Shown here in pieces: positions 33,487 to 45,048 of a stretch of DNA of 64,000 nucleotides (position 1 is its first letter; every line of letters begins with the position of its first letter). This DNA comes from Phycisphaerales bacterium (GTDB lineage: Bacteria > Planctomycetota > Phycisphaerae > Phycisphaerales > SM1A02). The notes beneath the pieces were generated by a model that was given only the letters and a program-made list of their open reading frames with translations, did not search any database and was not told the origin of the DNA. The position numbers and the translations under genes are program-made. The stretch is from NCBI GenBank assembly GCA_029245245.1, contig JAQWPT010000021.1, forward strand, positions 124,001 to 188,000, given 5' to 3'.

Positions 33487-33957
33487 ATGACTACGACCTA
33501 CATGATCCTGACCCTCCTCTTCATCATCATCGCCGTGGCGCTGGTTCTGATCATCCTGGTGCAGCGCCCGCAGGGCGGTGGACTGGCTGGTGCATTCGGT
33601 GGCGCCGGTGGTGGCGGTACCGACAGCGTCTTCGGTGGAAGAGTGGGGGATGCCCTGACCTACATGACGGTCGGCGCCTTCAGCGTGTACCTGGTTCTGG
33701 CCATTGCCCTGAACCTGATGAACAGTCGACCGGCGATAGCGCAGCCCGTGCTTCCGGATGCAGCCGTGGCTCCGGCCGAAGGCGAGTTCTCACCCCAGGA
33801 CGTCTTCATCGCACCGCCTGCTGATGGTGCGGAGCCGTCCTCCGAGGCCACCTTTGTTCCAACGCCGTCCGATGACGTGGCGGTGGATCCGGAAACACCA
33901 CTGGATCCGGATGTGCCGGAAGAGCCAGCTGATCCCGGCCAGAACGAGACTCCATGA
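33487..33957 (+). CDS. secG: Protein translocase subunit SecG
   Basis: 156 residues from the ATG at 33487 (GAGGA upstream); the longer frame starts inside tpiA. Two membrane helices (about 5-25 and 55-75) flank the SecG signature LVQRPQGGGLAGAFGG and the Gly-rich cytosolic loop. A C-terminal tail of about 75 residues rich in Pro, Asp and Glu is extra compared with the ~75-110 residue usual proteins. SecG joins SecYE to aid SecA-driven export. Its stop overlaps the yicC start as ATGA. Confidence 0.92.
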   Translation: MTTTYMILTLLFIIIAVALVLIILVQRPQGGGLAGAFGGAGGGGTDSVFGGRVGDALTYMTVGAFSVYLVLAIALNLMNSRPAIAQPVLPDAAVAPAEGEFSPQDVFIAPPADGAEPSSEATFVPTPSDDVAVDPETPLDPDVPEEPADPGQNETP

Positions 33958-34826
33958 TCCGATCGATGACGGGATTCGGAAGCGTGGCAGAGACCGTCGA
34001 GGGCGAGCACTTCGGCGTCGAGATCCGTTCGCTCAATGGCAAGCACTTCAAGTGCCACCTGCGGCTCCCCGATGAGCTGCTCGGACTGGAACCGGAACTT
34101 GAATCCACCATTTCAGGCCAGTTGTTCCGGGGCACGGTGACCGTGACGGTTCGCTACGAGGATCGTTCGGAGCACGCGGCTTCGACCATCAACAAGCCTG
34201 CCCTGCAGCGGTACATGGATGACCTGTCATCGGTAAGCAGTGTTGCCATCGATCCTGCATCCCTCCTGCACCTTCCCGGGGTGCTCATCAGTGATGAACT
34301 CGATGAGCGACGGGATCGGTGCCTGCAGACCCTTCAGAACCTCGTTGCCCGGGCATGCGAGGGCGTCTTGTCGATGCGTATCGAAGAGGGCCGTGCAATC
34401 GAGACGGATCTTGATCGACACATCAAGGCCATCGAATCGGCGTTGTCGATCATCGAGGAGCGTGCGCCCGAGGTCAACACGCTCTACTCGGATCGACTCA
34501 AGCATCGGATGCAGTCCATGCTCGGAGAGATCGGCGCCGACGTCCGCGAGGAGGATGTTCTTCGGGAGATCGCAATCTTCGCGGAGAAATCCGACATCTC
34601 CGAGGAGATCGATCGTCTCAAGGGCCACCTTGTGCGGTGCAGGGAACTCATTGGCAGTGATGGAACCGACCCAGTGGGCCGAACACTCGACTTTCTCTCC
34701 CAGGAAATGTTGCGTGAAGCCAACACGATGGGGAGCAAGTGCCTTGATGCCCAAGTTGGTCGGCACGTAGTCGACATCAAGGTTTCAGTGGACCGAATCA
34801 AGGAACAGGTTCAAAACGTCGAGTGA
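33954..34826 (+). CDS. yicC: YicC/YloC family endoribonuclease-like protein
   Basis: 290 residues, the standard YicC length. The N-terminal signature MIRSMTGFG is followed by EIRSLNGKHF; the C-terminal domain has EEDVLREIAIFAEKSDISEEIDRLKGHL and GRTLDFLSQEMLREANTMGSK, which carry the conserved acidic and basic residues of the proposed nuclease site. E. coli YicC has been reported to act as an endoribonuclease in RNA turnover. It overlaps secG by four bases. Confidence 0.93.
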   Translation: MIRSMTGFGSVAETVEGEHFGVEIRSLNGKHFKCHLRLPDELLGLEPELESTISGQLFRGTVTVTVRYEDRSEHAASTINKPALQRYMDDLSSVSSVAIDPASLLHLPGVLISDELDERRDRCLQTLQNLVARACEGVLSMRIEEGRAIETDLDRHIKAIESALSIIEERAPEVNTLYSDRLKHRMQSMLGEIGADVREEDVLREIAIFAEKSDISEEIDRLKGHLVRCRELIGSDGTDPVGRTLDFLSQEMLREANTMGSKCLDAQVGRHVVDIKVSVDRIKEQVQNVE

Positions 34827-34851
34827 AAGTACGGCGTCTTCCGCAGTCGTG

Positions 34852-35904
34852 ATGGCCCAGCCAGATGAACGAGCTCGAATCGGTCGGCACGAGATCCAGG
34901 AGGTTCTCGGGCACTATGACCTTGGCCAGATCTATCAGGCTCGTTCCTTCGAACGAGGTTCATCCAAATCACCCAAGGCTCGCATCAAGGCCCTCGAGGG
35001 TGAATACCTTCTCAAGCGGTGCGCTCCCGGCCAGGATGACCCGGATCAGATCCAGCAGCGGCACCAGATCCAGTTGTCGTTGCAGGAGCAGGGCTACCCG
35101 ATCGCGGGGCTGGTCCGGACCATGGATGACGGATCGTTCGTGCAGCGAGGCAGTCGAGTCTATGAACTCTTCCATTTCATTCAGGGCCGCCGATTCAACC
35201 GGTCCACCTCGCAGGCCAAGGCTGCGGGATACGAGATGGCGAGGATGCATGATCACTTCATCGGTTGGAAGGGTGAGTCGCCGTCGAGTCGCGGCTACCA
35301 CGGGAAACTGGGTGTCATGGAGTCGATGCAGCGTCTTCCGGATCGACTGAGTCCCGATGATCCACATCGCCACCGGGGCATGTTGGCGATCTGCAGATCC
35401 CTGTCGAAGCTCTTCGCCGATGCACACGATCGCATCGAGGCACTGGGGTATTCCCAGCTGTCCAGGACCATCGTGCATGGTGACTGGCATCCCGGGAATC
35501 TCATCTACGAAGGAAACGATGTGGCAGCGGTCCTTGACTTCGATTCGATTCGAAAGGAACCGCGGGTCTCGGATCTGGCCAATGGGTTGCTGCAGCACAC
35601 CATGCAGATCGGTGATCTCGATGATGTGGACCACTGGCCCGAATCACTTGAGTTGCCACTTCTTGATGCGTTTCGAACCGGGTACGATGAAGGGACGTTC
35701 GAGCCGCTTGAGCAGAATGAGCTGGCCATGATTCCCTGGTTGATGATCGAGGCACTCGTCGTGGAGAGCATTGCACCGATTGCGGAACGCGGGCGATTCG
35801 GCTCCATTCCCGGTGACCGGTTTCTTCGTCATATCGAGCGTGAGATCGGCTGGATCCGTCCTCGCGTTCAGGAGCTCGTTTCACGAATGGCGCCAGATCG
35901 ATGA
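34852..35904 (+). CDS. Aminoglycoside/choline phosphotransferase-like kinase
   Basis: About 350 residues; ATG at 34852 is preferred over a GTG three bases earlier. Kinase-fold motifs: YLLKRC near 53 as the ATP-binding Lys strand, the catalytic loop IVHGDWHPGNLIY near 208-220, and VLDFDSIR for the metal-binding Asp. Such proteins phosphorylate small molecules (aminoglycosides, homoserine, choline, fructosamine) or spore/cell-wall-related substrates; CotS-like proteins are alike. The substrate cannot be inferred, and the chromosomal housekeeping context argues against antibiotic resistance. The stop overlaps the next start. Confidence 0.8.
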   Translation: MAQPDERARIGRHEIQEVLGHYDLGQIYQARSFERGSSKSPKARIKALEGEYLLKRCAPGQDDPDQIQQRHQIQLSLQEQGYPIAGLVRTMDDGSFVQRGSRVYELFHFIQGRRFNRSTSQAKAAGYEMARMHDHFIGWKGESPSSRGYHGKLGVMESMQRLPDRLSPDDPHRHRGMLAICRSLSKLFADAHDRIEALGYSQLSRTIVHGDWHPGNLIYEGNDVAAVLDFDSIRKEPRVSDLANGLLQHTMQIGDLDDVDHWPESLELPLLDAFRTGYDEGTFEPLEQNELAMIPWLMIEALVVESIAPIAERGRFGSIPGDRFLRHIEREIGWIRPRVQELVSRMAPDR

Positions 35905-36893
35905 TGGTGAATATCCTTCTCACGCTCGTGCTGCTGCAGGCTCCGGTTTCTCCGGAGCCCCAGGTTCCGCCAGTCGACCGACTGGCGGAGGTTCGCTTCG
36001 AGGAACTGGTCGAGGAACTGGATTCCGAAGATTGGAACGACCGCGAGGCCGCAACGTGGAAACTTGCCCGGACAACGGCCGACATTCCCGATGTCTGGAT
36101 CGAGCGACACCTGGAGCAAAGTGGGTTGTCGCTGGAACAGGTGATGCGACTTCTGCGTGTGATGGAGATTCGGTTGCTGCATGCTCCACGCGGCGCTCTG
36201 GGTATCCAGATGCCGCTCAACCAGATCGGTCGACCGGGCGAGTTGCTCAAGATCGATGCACGCGGCGTGCAGGTGTCGGCGGTGATACCCGGCCTGCCCG
36301 CAGAGCAGGTCCTGCAGGCTGGCGACGTGATCACCCACATCGATGAGAAGGCACTGGGCCATCGTGAAGACCTCGCCCGCATCGTCCAGCAGCACTGGCC
36401 GGGAGACGTGCTGAAACTTCGAGTACTCCGGACCCGGCCCGGACAGGAGGAACTGGATCCGGAGGACCGTGAAGTCGATCGACTCGAGGTGGAGATCACG
36501 CTTGGTTCCACCACCGATCTTCGTCGAAGCGGTGGCGCGCAGTCCGTCCTGGATCCCGCGCTGGCGGATCGCCGACAACGACTGGCTGAACTGCTCCAGA
36601 AGCACGGAGCCGTTCCTTCTTCGATTCCCGCTCCCTTGTTCCCGGAAATCGAGAGCATGAGCAGTGAAGAGGACCCGATGATCCGCGGCATCCTGCAGCA
36701 GTTGGATGCGGCTCGCAACGGAACCTACACGAAGACGCTGCCCGAACTGAAGAAACAGTGGACGCGTCAGCTCGCGTCCATCGACGACACGCTGGCTCGC
36801 CAGGACTTGCAGCCCAAGGAGCGGGCGCAACTGGAGCATCGTCGAGAACAACTGCAGATCATTCTTGATTCACTGGAGATGCGGCGATTCTGA
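35901..36893 (+). CDS. PDZ-domain protein, probably exported
   Basis: 330 residues. A short hydrophobic N-terminus (ILLTLVLLQAP) could be a signal peptide or anchor. Residues 25-95 are helical and acidic; a PDZ domain follows (ALGIQMPLNQ.. near 98, VSAVIPGLPAEQ, AGDVITHIDEKALG, VLKLRVLR up to about 180). The C-terminal third is charged coiled-coil-like (ELKKQWTRQLASIDD, ERAQLEHRREQLQIIL). No protease domain is present, so it likely acts as a scaffold or adaptor. It begins on the stop of the kinase-like gene and ends 15 bases from the convergent DUF2007-like gene. Confidence 0.75.
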   Translation: MMVNILLTLVLLQAPVSPEPQVPPVDRLAEVRFEELVEELDSEDWNDREAATWKLARTTADIPDVWIERHLEQSGLSLEQVMRLLRVMEIRLLHAPRGALGIQMPLNQIGRPGELLKIDARGVQVSAVIPGLPAEQVLQAGDVITHIDEKALGHREDLARIVQQHWPGDVLKLRVLRTRPGQEELDPEDREVDRLEVEITLGSTTDLRRSGGAQSVLDPALADRRQRLAELLQKHGAVPSSIPAPLFPEIESMSSEEDPMIRGILQQLDAARNGTYTKTLPELKKQWTRQLASIDDTLARQDLQPKERAQLEHRREQLQIILDSLEMRRF

Positions 36894-36908
36894 GATCGGT
36901 GGTCCGCT

Positions 36909-37310
36909 TCAGTTGAATATCCACCAGATCGCTGCGAGCAGGCCGATCAGGAGGACCAGTGCTGTCGCGCTGAAACCGAGCACGAGGGCCAGAGAGGTGG
37001 CGCCCTGCCCGAGGGGCAGTTGATCTTCACGCTCGCCAAGTTCCACCTTGTCCCAGTCGATGTCGACGGAATCCCGGCGAGCCTGATTGAGCGTGGTCCT
37101 GGCGAGTTCCAGATCTTCTCTCCGGACCTGTACCGGGGTTCCGAAGACGAGTGGGTGACCGAGCCCAAACCCGCTCTGCACCGTGCCGAAGGCGACGGCG
37201 CGAATGCCGGCATCTTCGAGGACCACCACGATTGCGTTGGCGGCGAACTCACTGGTTGCGGTCAGCAGTGTGACGAGGTCATCATTGATCGGCTGCGACA
37301 TGTCGTTCAT
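36909..37310 (-). CDS. DUF2007-like protein with C-terminal membrane anchor
   Basis: 133 residues. The first ~80 look like the DUF2007 putative signal-transducing domain: LVTLLTATSEFAANAIVVVLEDAGI, a central variable loop, and VQVRREDLELARTTLNQA. One hydrophobic helix (about 106-131) ends the protein with WWIF, so it would be tail-anchored with the domain in the cytoplasm. Its function is unknown. It starts on the stop of the DUF2314-like gene (ATGA overlap) and is the last gene of the folC-leuS strand group. Confidence 0.7.
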   Translation of the reverse strand: MNDMSQPINDDLVTLLTATSEFAANAIVVVLEDAGIRAVAFGTVQSGFGLGHPLVFGTPVQVRREDLELARTTLNQARRDSVDIDWDKVELGEREDQLPLGQGATSLALVLGFSATALVLLIGLLAAIWWIFN

Positions 37311-38533
37311 GCTTCACCAGCTGCCTGCTCGATGTCGACGTCCTCGGGGCCGACGAGTCCATCCGGTGTTCGGAGGAGCCAGTTGGAGACCTCCTCGGCT
37401 TCCACGGTGGTCGTCCATCCGACATCGATGCCCGAGACCATTCGTGGCTCGTGGACCAGCCGGGCTTCGACCGACGTGTCCTTCACCTCGATCACCTGGA
37501 GCCAGAGATGCTCCCTGCGTTCGTCCTCGGCGTCGACCTGTTCAAAGGGGACCTGAACCAGGCAGTCGATTTCATGCTTGGAGGCGATCGCTGCGGAACA
37601 CGCTTCGAGAAAGATGCTCCACGTGGCCTGGGCGCGGAGGGTTGTCTGCCTTGTCCGGCGAAGTGTTCGGTAGACGGCAAGGTCGCCGCGCCCGATTGCA
37701 TCGAGCACGTGGGCGGGATGTTCGAGGCCAGCCTCCGTATCGTCATCGATCACCACGGCAATCAAGGGATCGTCCTCTTCGTCGGGCTCACGTGGATCGA
37801 ATCGCACGACGAGGTCCGGGCCGATTTCAAGGGTGCCGCTCGAATCGGGAAACGCCAGTTCCAGTGAAAGCGAAGCAAGATCACTGATGCACTCCACCGC
37901 TGCGGTACGGAGAGCTTCGGGCACTTCGTACATTGCCAGTTCGGCCCGACCACATCGAGCCAGGCCGGCGGTCATCACGTCGTAGGCGCCCTCTCCCCGA
38001 TCATGCACTTCAATTCGCCAGAGGATGTCCTCGGGAGGTTCGAGATCCTCGTGCATGAAGTCCAGTTCAATGCGACCTCGTTCCAGCCAGTGTCCGCTTC
38101 CGGAGTCATGAAGAACGGGAATGTCCGGCATGCTGCCGGCGATCAGTCGCACCAGGTTGATGTAGTTCGTCAAGGGATCATCGGGAGACAGGATCGACTC
38201 GATTCCCAACAGCCACGGGCATTCCACGCCCGTGATGTCCTGCGTCGCCTCCTGCACGTCCTCACTCTGGTCGCACCAGATGGCGACCGGGTACGGAAGG
38301 CCGTCAACCTCGACATGGCATGCCCAGGCGGCTTCGGTCCCTTCCTCGGGCGCAACGCGAACGCCCAGTTCCAGCCCGGTGTAGTTCGAGATGGCCTGCA
38401 GGACAGCATCCATCTCCGGTGCATCCGGTCCCGGCATCGGGGCGATCAGCATGGAGATGGTTGGTGGATCGAACCGGCACGGTGAGTCCGTACCAGGAGG
38501 GTCCTCGCCAAGGATGTTCAGGGGAAGGTTCAT
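37307..38533 (-). CDS. Uncharacterised protein with DUF2314-like C-terminal domain
   Basis: 408 residues, acidic, no signal or membrane segment. The C-terminal ~70 residues match the DUF2314 pattern: EHLWLQVIEVKDTSVEARLVHEP, then VGWTTTVEAEEVSNWL. The N-terminal 300 residues resemble proteins annotated DUF4026 by general layout, which I cannot confirm. DUF2314 proteins are of unknown function and often act in the cytoplasm alone or with immunity-like domains. It lies 12 bases after leuS and overlaps the DUF2007-like gene by four bases, so all three share a strand and perhaps a transcript. Confidence 0.65.
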   Translation of the reverse strand: MNLPLNILGEDPPGTDSPCRFDPPTISMLIAPMPGPDAPEMDAVLQAISNYTGLELGVRVAPEEGTEAAWACHVEVDGLPYPVAIWCDQSEDVQEATQDITGVECPWLLGIESILSPDDPLTNYINLVRLIAGSMPDIPVLHDSGSGHWLERGRIELDFMHEDLEPPEDILWRIEVHDRGEGAYDVMTAGLARCGRAELAMYEVPEALRTAAVECISDLASLSLELAFPDSSGTLEIGPDLVVRFDPREPDEEDDPLIAVVIDDDTEAGLEHPAHVLDAIGRGDLAVYRTLRRTRQTTLRAQATWSIFLEACSAAIASKHEIDCLVQVPFEQVDAEDERREHLWLQVIEVKDTSVEARLVHEPRMVSGIDVGWTTTVEAEEVSNWLLRTPDGLVGPEDVDIEQAAGEA

Positions 38534-38545
38534 GTGCAGTTCGCC

Positions 38546-41380
<2,835 letters not shown>

Positions 41381-41443
41381 GGCGTCATCGGCGTGGGGCC
41401 GCCTTGAGCCAGAGTCTATCCAGTTCAGGGTCGGGGCGAGAGT

Positions 41444-42910
41444 TCAGGATCCGGCCTTGCCGCGTTGAGCTTTGAGTTTCGCCAGGTGCACCTTCGTGTC
41501 CCCGACGAGGTAGAACGAGCCGGTAACGCAGATCAGGTCGTCGCGACTGGCCGCGCTGGCGGCGATCTCGAGTGCCTGACCGATGTTGCGGGCGGTCTGA
41601 CAGACCTTGCCACGCTTGGCCATGTACCGCTGCTTGAGTTCCTGGGGGTCGATGGCCCGGGCCTGGTTTTCCGCTGCAGTAAAGATGATCTTGTCACCGC
41701 CCATGGCAAGGTTGTCGAGCATCGTGTCGACGTCCTTGTCCTCACAGCATCCGAAAATGCAGATCATGGAGTCGTAGGGAATGTGGGACCCCATGCCACG
41801 CATCAGTGCGGTCAACGCCACGGGATTGTGGGCGCCATCGACGATGATCCGCGGCTGCTGCCAGACCATTTCCATTCGACCGGGAATGCTGGTCCTGGAC
41901 AGGCCGCGATACAGGTTCGTATCGACGAGCCCGGGCTCGGATTCCTTGAGGTGGTTGATGGCGGACAGACTGACGGCACAGTTGACCGCCTGGTGCTCCC
42001 CGGGAAGGGGAACCGGCAGGTGCATGTACTGGTTGCTGTCGGTGATCAGGCAGATCCGGGTGTGTGGCCCAAGGTCATCCGCGACGCAGAATCGACTGCT
42101 GAACTCGATGTCGTCACTGATGATCTTCAACTCACAGCCGACTTCCTCGGCCTTTTTCCGGAGCACTGCGGCAGCGGCAGGATGCTGGGGTACCGAGAAG
42201 CAGGGGACGCCGGGCTTCATGATCCCGGCCTTTTCAGCTGCGATGGCTTCGAGGGAGGATCCGAGTATTCGCACGTGATCCAGTTCGATCCGGGTCAGGA
42301 CCGTCACTTCCGGCGTGATGACGTTGGTTGAATCCAATCGGCCTCCGAGCCCGACCTCCATGATGGCAAGGTCGATCGCTTCGTCGGCGAAATGCTTGAG
42401 CGCGGCTGCGGTAAGCAGCTCGAAGTAGGTGATGTTCTTGTCCGACTTCTCCGCTTCACGAATGACCTCTCGCATGAGTTTCGTGAATGCGGCCTGCTCG
42501 ATGGGCTCACCGTTGATGCAGATGCGTTCGGTGACCTCGACCAGGTGGGGCGACGTGAAGGTGCCTACGGTGAACCCGCATCCCTCGATCATGCTCGAGA
42601 GCATGGACACGGTGGACCCCTTGCCCACGGTGCCTGCGACATGAATCGTACGGACCTGCAGGTGTGGATCGCCGAGCCGCTTCAGCAACTTTCGCATGCG
42701 GTCGAGCTTGAACGTCTTCTCGTCGTAGTTGACGACGCGGACACGTTCGTAATTCGTGCGTTCCAGGAGGTGCCGAACGACCGTGGAATAGGTACGTGGA
42801 ATGACCGTCCGGGCTTCTCCTGTGCCGGATGTACCGCTCCGAGTGCCCTTCTTCGTGGTCTTGGCAGCCTTGGAACCATCCTTGGTCTTTGTTTTTCGGG
42901 TGGTAGGCAT
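41444..42910 (-). CDS. folC: Folylpolyglutamate synthase / dihydrofolate synthase
   Basis: 488 residues. The Mur-ligase-type ATP site reads HVAGTVGKGST near 91-101, where nearly all FolC proteins have Asn after GT; here Val. Further motifs: TSPHLVEVTERICING, EVGLGGRLDSTNVI, DHVRILGSSLEAIAAEKAGIMK and VDGAHNP. It adds glutamate to dihydropteroate and to folates, so it serves one-carbon supply for the purine steps encoded nearby. The first ~35 residues are a Lys/Thr/Gly-rich extension not found in the family and start very close to a -10-like element, suggesting a leaderless or near-leaderless mRNA. Confidence 0.93.
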   Translation of the reverse strand: MPTTRKTKTKDGSKAAKTTKKGTRSGTSGTGEARTVIPRTYSTVVRHLLERTNYERVRVVNYDEKTFKLDRMRKLLKRLGDPHLQVRTIHVAGTVGKGSTVSMLSSMIEGCGFTVGTFTSPHLVEVTERICINGEPIEQAAFTKLMREVIREAEKSDKNITYFELLTAAALKHFADEAIDLAIMEVGLGGRLDSTNVITPEVTVLTRIELDHVRILGSSLEAIAAEKAGIMKPGVPCFSVPQHPAAAAVLRKKAEEVGCELKIISDDIEFSSRFCVADDLGPHTRICLITDSNQYMHLPVPLPGEHQAVNCAVSLSAINHLKESEPGLVDTNLYRGLSRTSIPGRMEMVWQQPRIIVDGAHNPVALTALMRGMGSHIPYDSMICIFGCCEDKDVDTMLDNLAMGGDKIIFTAAENQARAIDPQELKQRYMAKRGKVCQTARNIGQALEIAASAASRDDLICVTGSFYLVGDTKVHLAKLKAQRGKAGS

Positions 42911-42919
42911 GAGATGCGT

Positions 42920-42948
42920 ATTCTATCGAAAGTTGACATCGAAGGCAA
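42920..42948 (-). promoter_or_regulatory. Predicted promoter of folC, very close to its start codon
   Basis: On the minus strand TTGCCT (42948-42943) and TAGAAT (42925-42920) are 17 bases apart. The -10 ends nine bases before the folC ATG at 42910, so the transcript would begin at or next to the start codon. It overlaps the mgtE promoter on the other strand. Confidence 0.45.
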
Positions 42949-42963
42949 ATTGAATGATATAAA
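42933..42963 (+). promoter_or_regulatory. Predicted promoter of mgtE
   Basis: A perfect TTGACA (42933-42938) and TATAAA (42958-42963) with a long 19-base spacer, about 65 bases before mgtE. The stretch is clearly A-T-rich against its surroundings. Confidence 0.5.
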
Positions 42964-43028
42964 TGGCTGTTGTTATTGGACTTACGAGAGGACGATGAAT
43001 TTGCCGCCCCTCCAGTACACTCCGAGCC

Positions 43029-44468
43029 ATGCCGCAAGAACAGCAATCAGGCCCGGAGGGAGAGGTGGATTCGCCCGCGGGTGCTCGAGAGCAGGTTGAC
43101 GAGCTCATTGCACACACCATCGACGTACCGGTGCTGGCCGAGGTCCTCCAGCAGCAGCCGGCTCCGGATGCCGCTGACGCCCTGGAGCGGCTGGACGAAG
43201 ACGATGTTCGCGGTGTCCTGACGGTCATGGATGATCAGGCGGCGGCCGATGCGCTGTCGGAGATGGAATCCAATCTGGTCTCGAGCATTCTCGATGACCT
43301 GATCGATGAAGATCTCCATGATGAACTGGGGCGGATGCTCGCACTCCTCGCACCGGATGATGCGGTCTCGCTGTTGCGTTCTCTCGAGCATGACGAATGT
43401 GAGCAGGTGCTCGCCACGATGCTTCCTGCCCAGGCGGCCTCGCTGCGTGAACTGGTGGAGTACCCCCAGGGTACGGCGGCGGGAATGATGACGACCCGCC
43501 ATGGGGCACTGCCCATGGATGCCACGGTGACGGAAGCTGTCAACATCATCAGAAAATCGGATGTACAAGAAGACCTCCAGTTCCTGCCGGTCGTCGATGA
43601 TGCGGGACGATTGAGAGGATTGGTCGGCCTTCGCGCACTCCTGGTCGAAGCGGGATCCGCCCGCCTGTCGGACTTCATGGAGACTTCGGTGCATGCGATC
43701 CATGCGGAGACCGATGACGAGGACGTGGCGCGTACGTTCCAGAAGTACGACTACACGATGCTGCCGGTCGTCGACACCGAGCATCGCCTGATGGGCATCG
43801 TGACCGTCGACGATGTCATCGACCTGATTCAGAGCGAGCAGACGGAGGATGCCCAGCGATCCGTCGGTGCCGGTGCAGGCGAATCCGTCTATTCCAGCAT
43901 GGCGGAGAAGATCACCGGTCGCCTGCCATGGTTGTTGATCAGTGCCGTGGTGATGGTGCCAGCCTCCATCGTGGTCCTTCGCTTCGACGGGTTGATCGAG
44001 GAGATCGCCTTTCTTGCCGTCCTGATGCCCATGGTCGCGGCACTGGCCGGCAATGCGGGGCACCAGTCCCTGGCGGTGACCCTGCGTGGGCTCGCCCTGG
44101 ACGAGGTACCCGGGGAGCGTGTCGGAAATCTCCTGACGAGGGAGTTGCTGGCAGGACTGTTCACCGGCACCGTGCTTGGCGGCATCCTCGTACTGGCTGT
44201 CTGGGGCCTGTCCTATGCCATCGAAGGCCCCAGTCTTGCCCTGGGCATCGTGATGGGGGTGGCGCTCATCGTTTCGATGACCATCGGCACCCTGACCGGT
44301 GCGGTCGTTCCGTTGTTGCTGAGGCGGTTCGGGGCCGATCCCGCACAGGGATCATGCATCGTGCTGATCATGATCACGGATGCGATTGCCTTCGGTTCGC
44401 TGCTTGGCTTCACATGGATCGCACTGGCCTGGCTTCTTCCCGGCGGCTCCGGTCCCGCCGTACAATGA
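43029..44468 (+). CDS. mgtE: Magnesium transporter MgtE
   Basis: 479 residues in the usual order: the N-terminal superhelical domain (about 30-140), two CBS domains (about 145-270, with MTTRHGALPMDATVTEAV and FMETSVHAIHAETDDEDVA), then five membrane helices with the pore signature PMVAALAGNAGHQSLAV near 335. The cytosolic domains close the channel when Mg2+ is plentiful. It may also conduct Co2+. First gene of mgtE-hpt-PH-domain protein; hpt starts four bases past its stop. Confidence 0.95.
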   Translation: MPQEQQSGPEGEVDSPAGAREQVDELIAHTIDVPVLAEVLQQQPAPDAADALERLDEDDVRGVLTVMDDQAAADALSEMESNLVSSILDDLIDEDLHDELGRMLALLAPDDAVSLLRSLEHDECEQVLATMLPAQAASLRELVEYPQGTAAGMMTTRHGALPMDATVTEAVNIIRKSDVQEDLQFLPVVDDAGRLRGLVGLRALLVEAGSARLSDFMETSVHAIHAETDDEDVARTFQKYDYTMLPVVDTEHRLMGIVTVDDVIDLIQSEQTEDAQRSVGAGAGESVYSSMAEKITGRLPWLLISAVVMVPASIVVLRFDGLIEEIAFLAVLMPMVAALAGNAGHQSLAVTLRGLALDEVPGERVGNLLTRELLAGLFTGTVLGGILVLAVWGLSYAIEGPSLALGIVMGVALIVSMTIGTLTGAVVPLLLRRFGADPAQGSCIVLIMITDAIAFGSLLGFTWIALAWLLPGGSGPAVQ

Positions 44469-44472
44469 ACCC

Positions 44473-45048
44473 ATGCGACAGGACATCGAACGCATCCTGA
44501 TCGATCGCAAGACGATTTCCGACCGCATCGCGGAACTCGGTCGGTCGATCGTCGAAGATCTCCGTGGCCAGGTCGAGGAAGATGGACTGATTCTCGTCCC
44601 GATCATGACCGGCAGCATCACCTTTGTCGCCGATCTGATGCGTGAGCTTCCCCTCCGCATGCGCATCGGGCTCGTCACTGCATCGAGCTACCCGGGCACA
44701 GCGACGACCAGTCAGGGTGTCAGCCTCGAGGGCCTGCAACTGCCGGGTTCGCTCGAAGGTCGGCACATCCTGATCCTCGACGACATCCTCGACTCGGGTC
44801 GAACCATCCGCAGCGTGCGTGCAGAGATCGCATCGCGTTCGCCGAGTTCCGTGCGATCGTGTGTCCTGCTCCGCAAGCGAATCCCATCCGCGATGGAAAC
44901 GCCCTGTGAATACGTCGGGTTCGACATTGAGAACGAGTTCGTCGTGGGGTATGGATTGGACTATGACGACTACTATCGCAACCTGCCCGACATCGGCGTA
45001 CTGCGAGAAGAGATCATCCAGGCCAACCCCGGTACCGCCAAGTCATGA
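44473..45048 (+). CDS. hpt: Hypoxanthine (guanine) phosphoribosyltransferase
   Basis: 191 residues from the ATG at 44473; the longer frame begins inside mgtE. The PRPP-binding motif ILILDDILDSGRT lies near 96-108, and the flexible-loop region ASSYPGTATTSQG and the C-terminal EFVVGYGLDYDDYYRNLP segment are typical of HPRT. It salvages hypoxanthine or guanine to IMP or GMP with PRPP. It lies between mgtE and the PH-domain gene, whose start overlaps its stop by four bases. Confidence 0.93.
   Translation: MRQDIERILIDRKTISDRIAELGRSIVEDLRGQVEEDGLILVPIMTGSITFVADLMRELPLRMRIGLVTASSYPGTATTSQGVSLEGLQLPGSLEGRHILILDDILDSGRTIRSVRAEIASRSPSSVRSCVLLRKRIPSAMETPCEYVGFDIENEFVVGYGLDYDDYYRNLPDIGVLREEIIQANPGTAKS

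Noticed and set aside
34852-35904. Aminoglycoside resistance kinase
   Set aside because: Only the generic kinase-fold motifs are present; it is embedded in a tpiA-secG-yicC housekeeping run with overlapping junctions.
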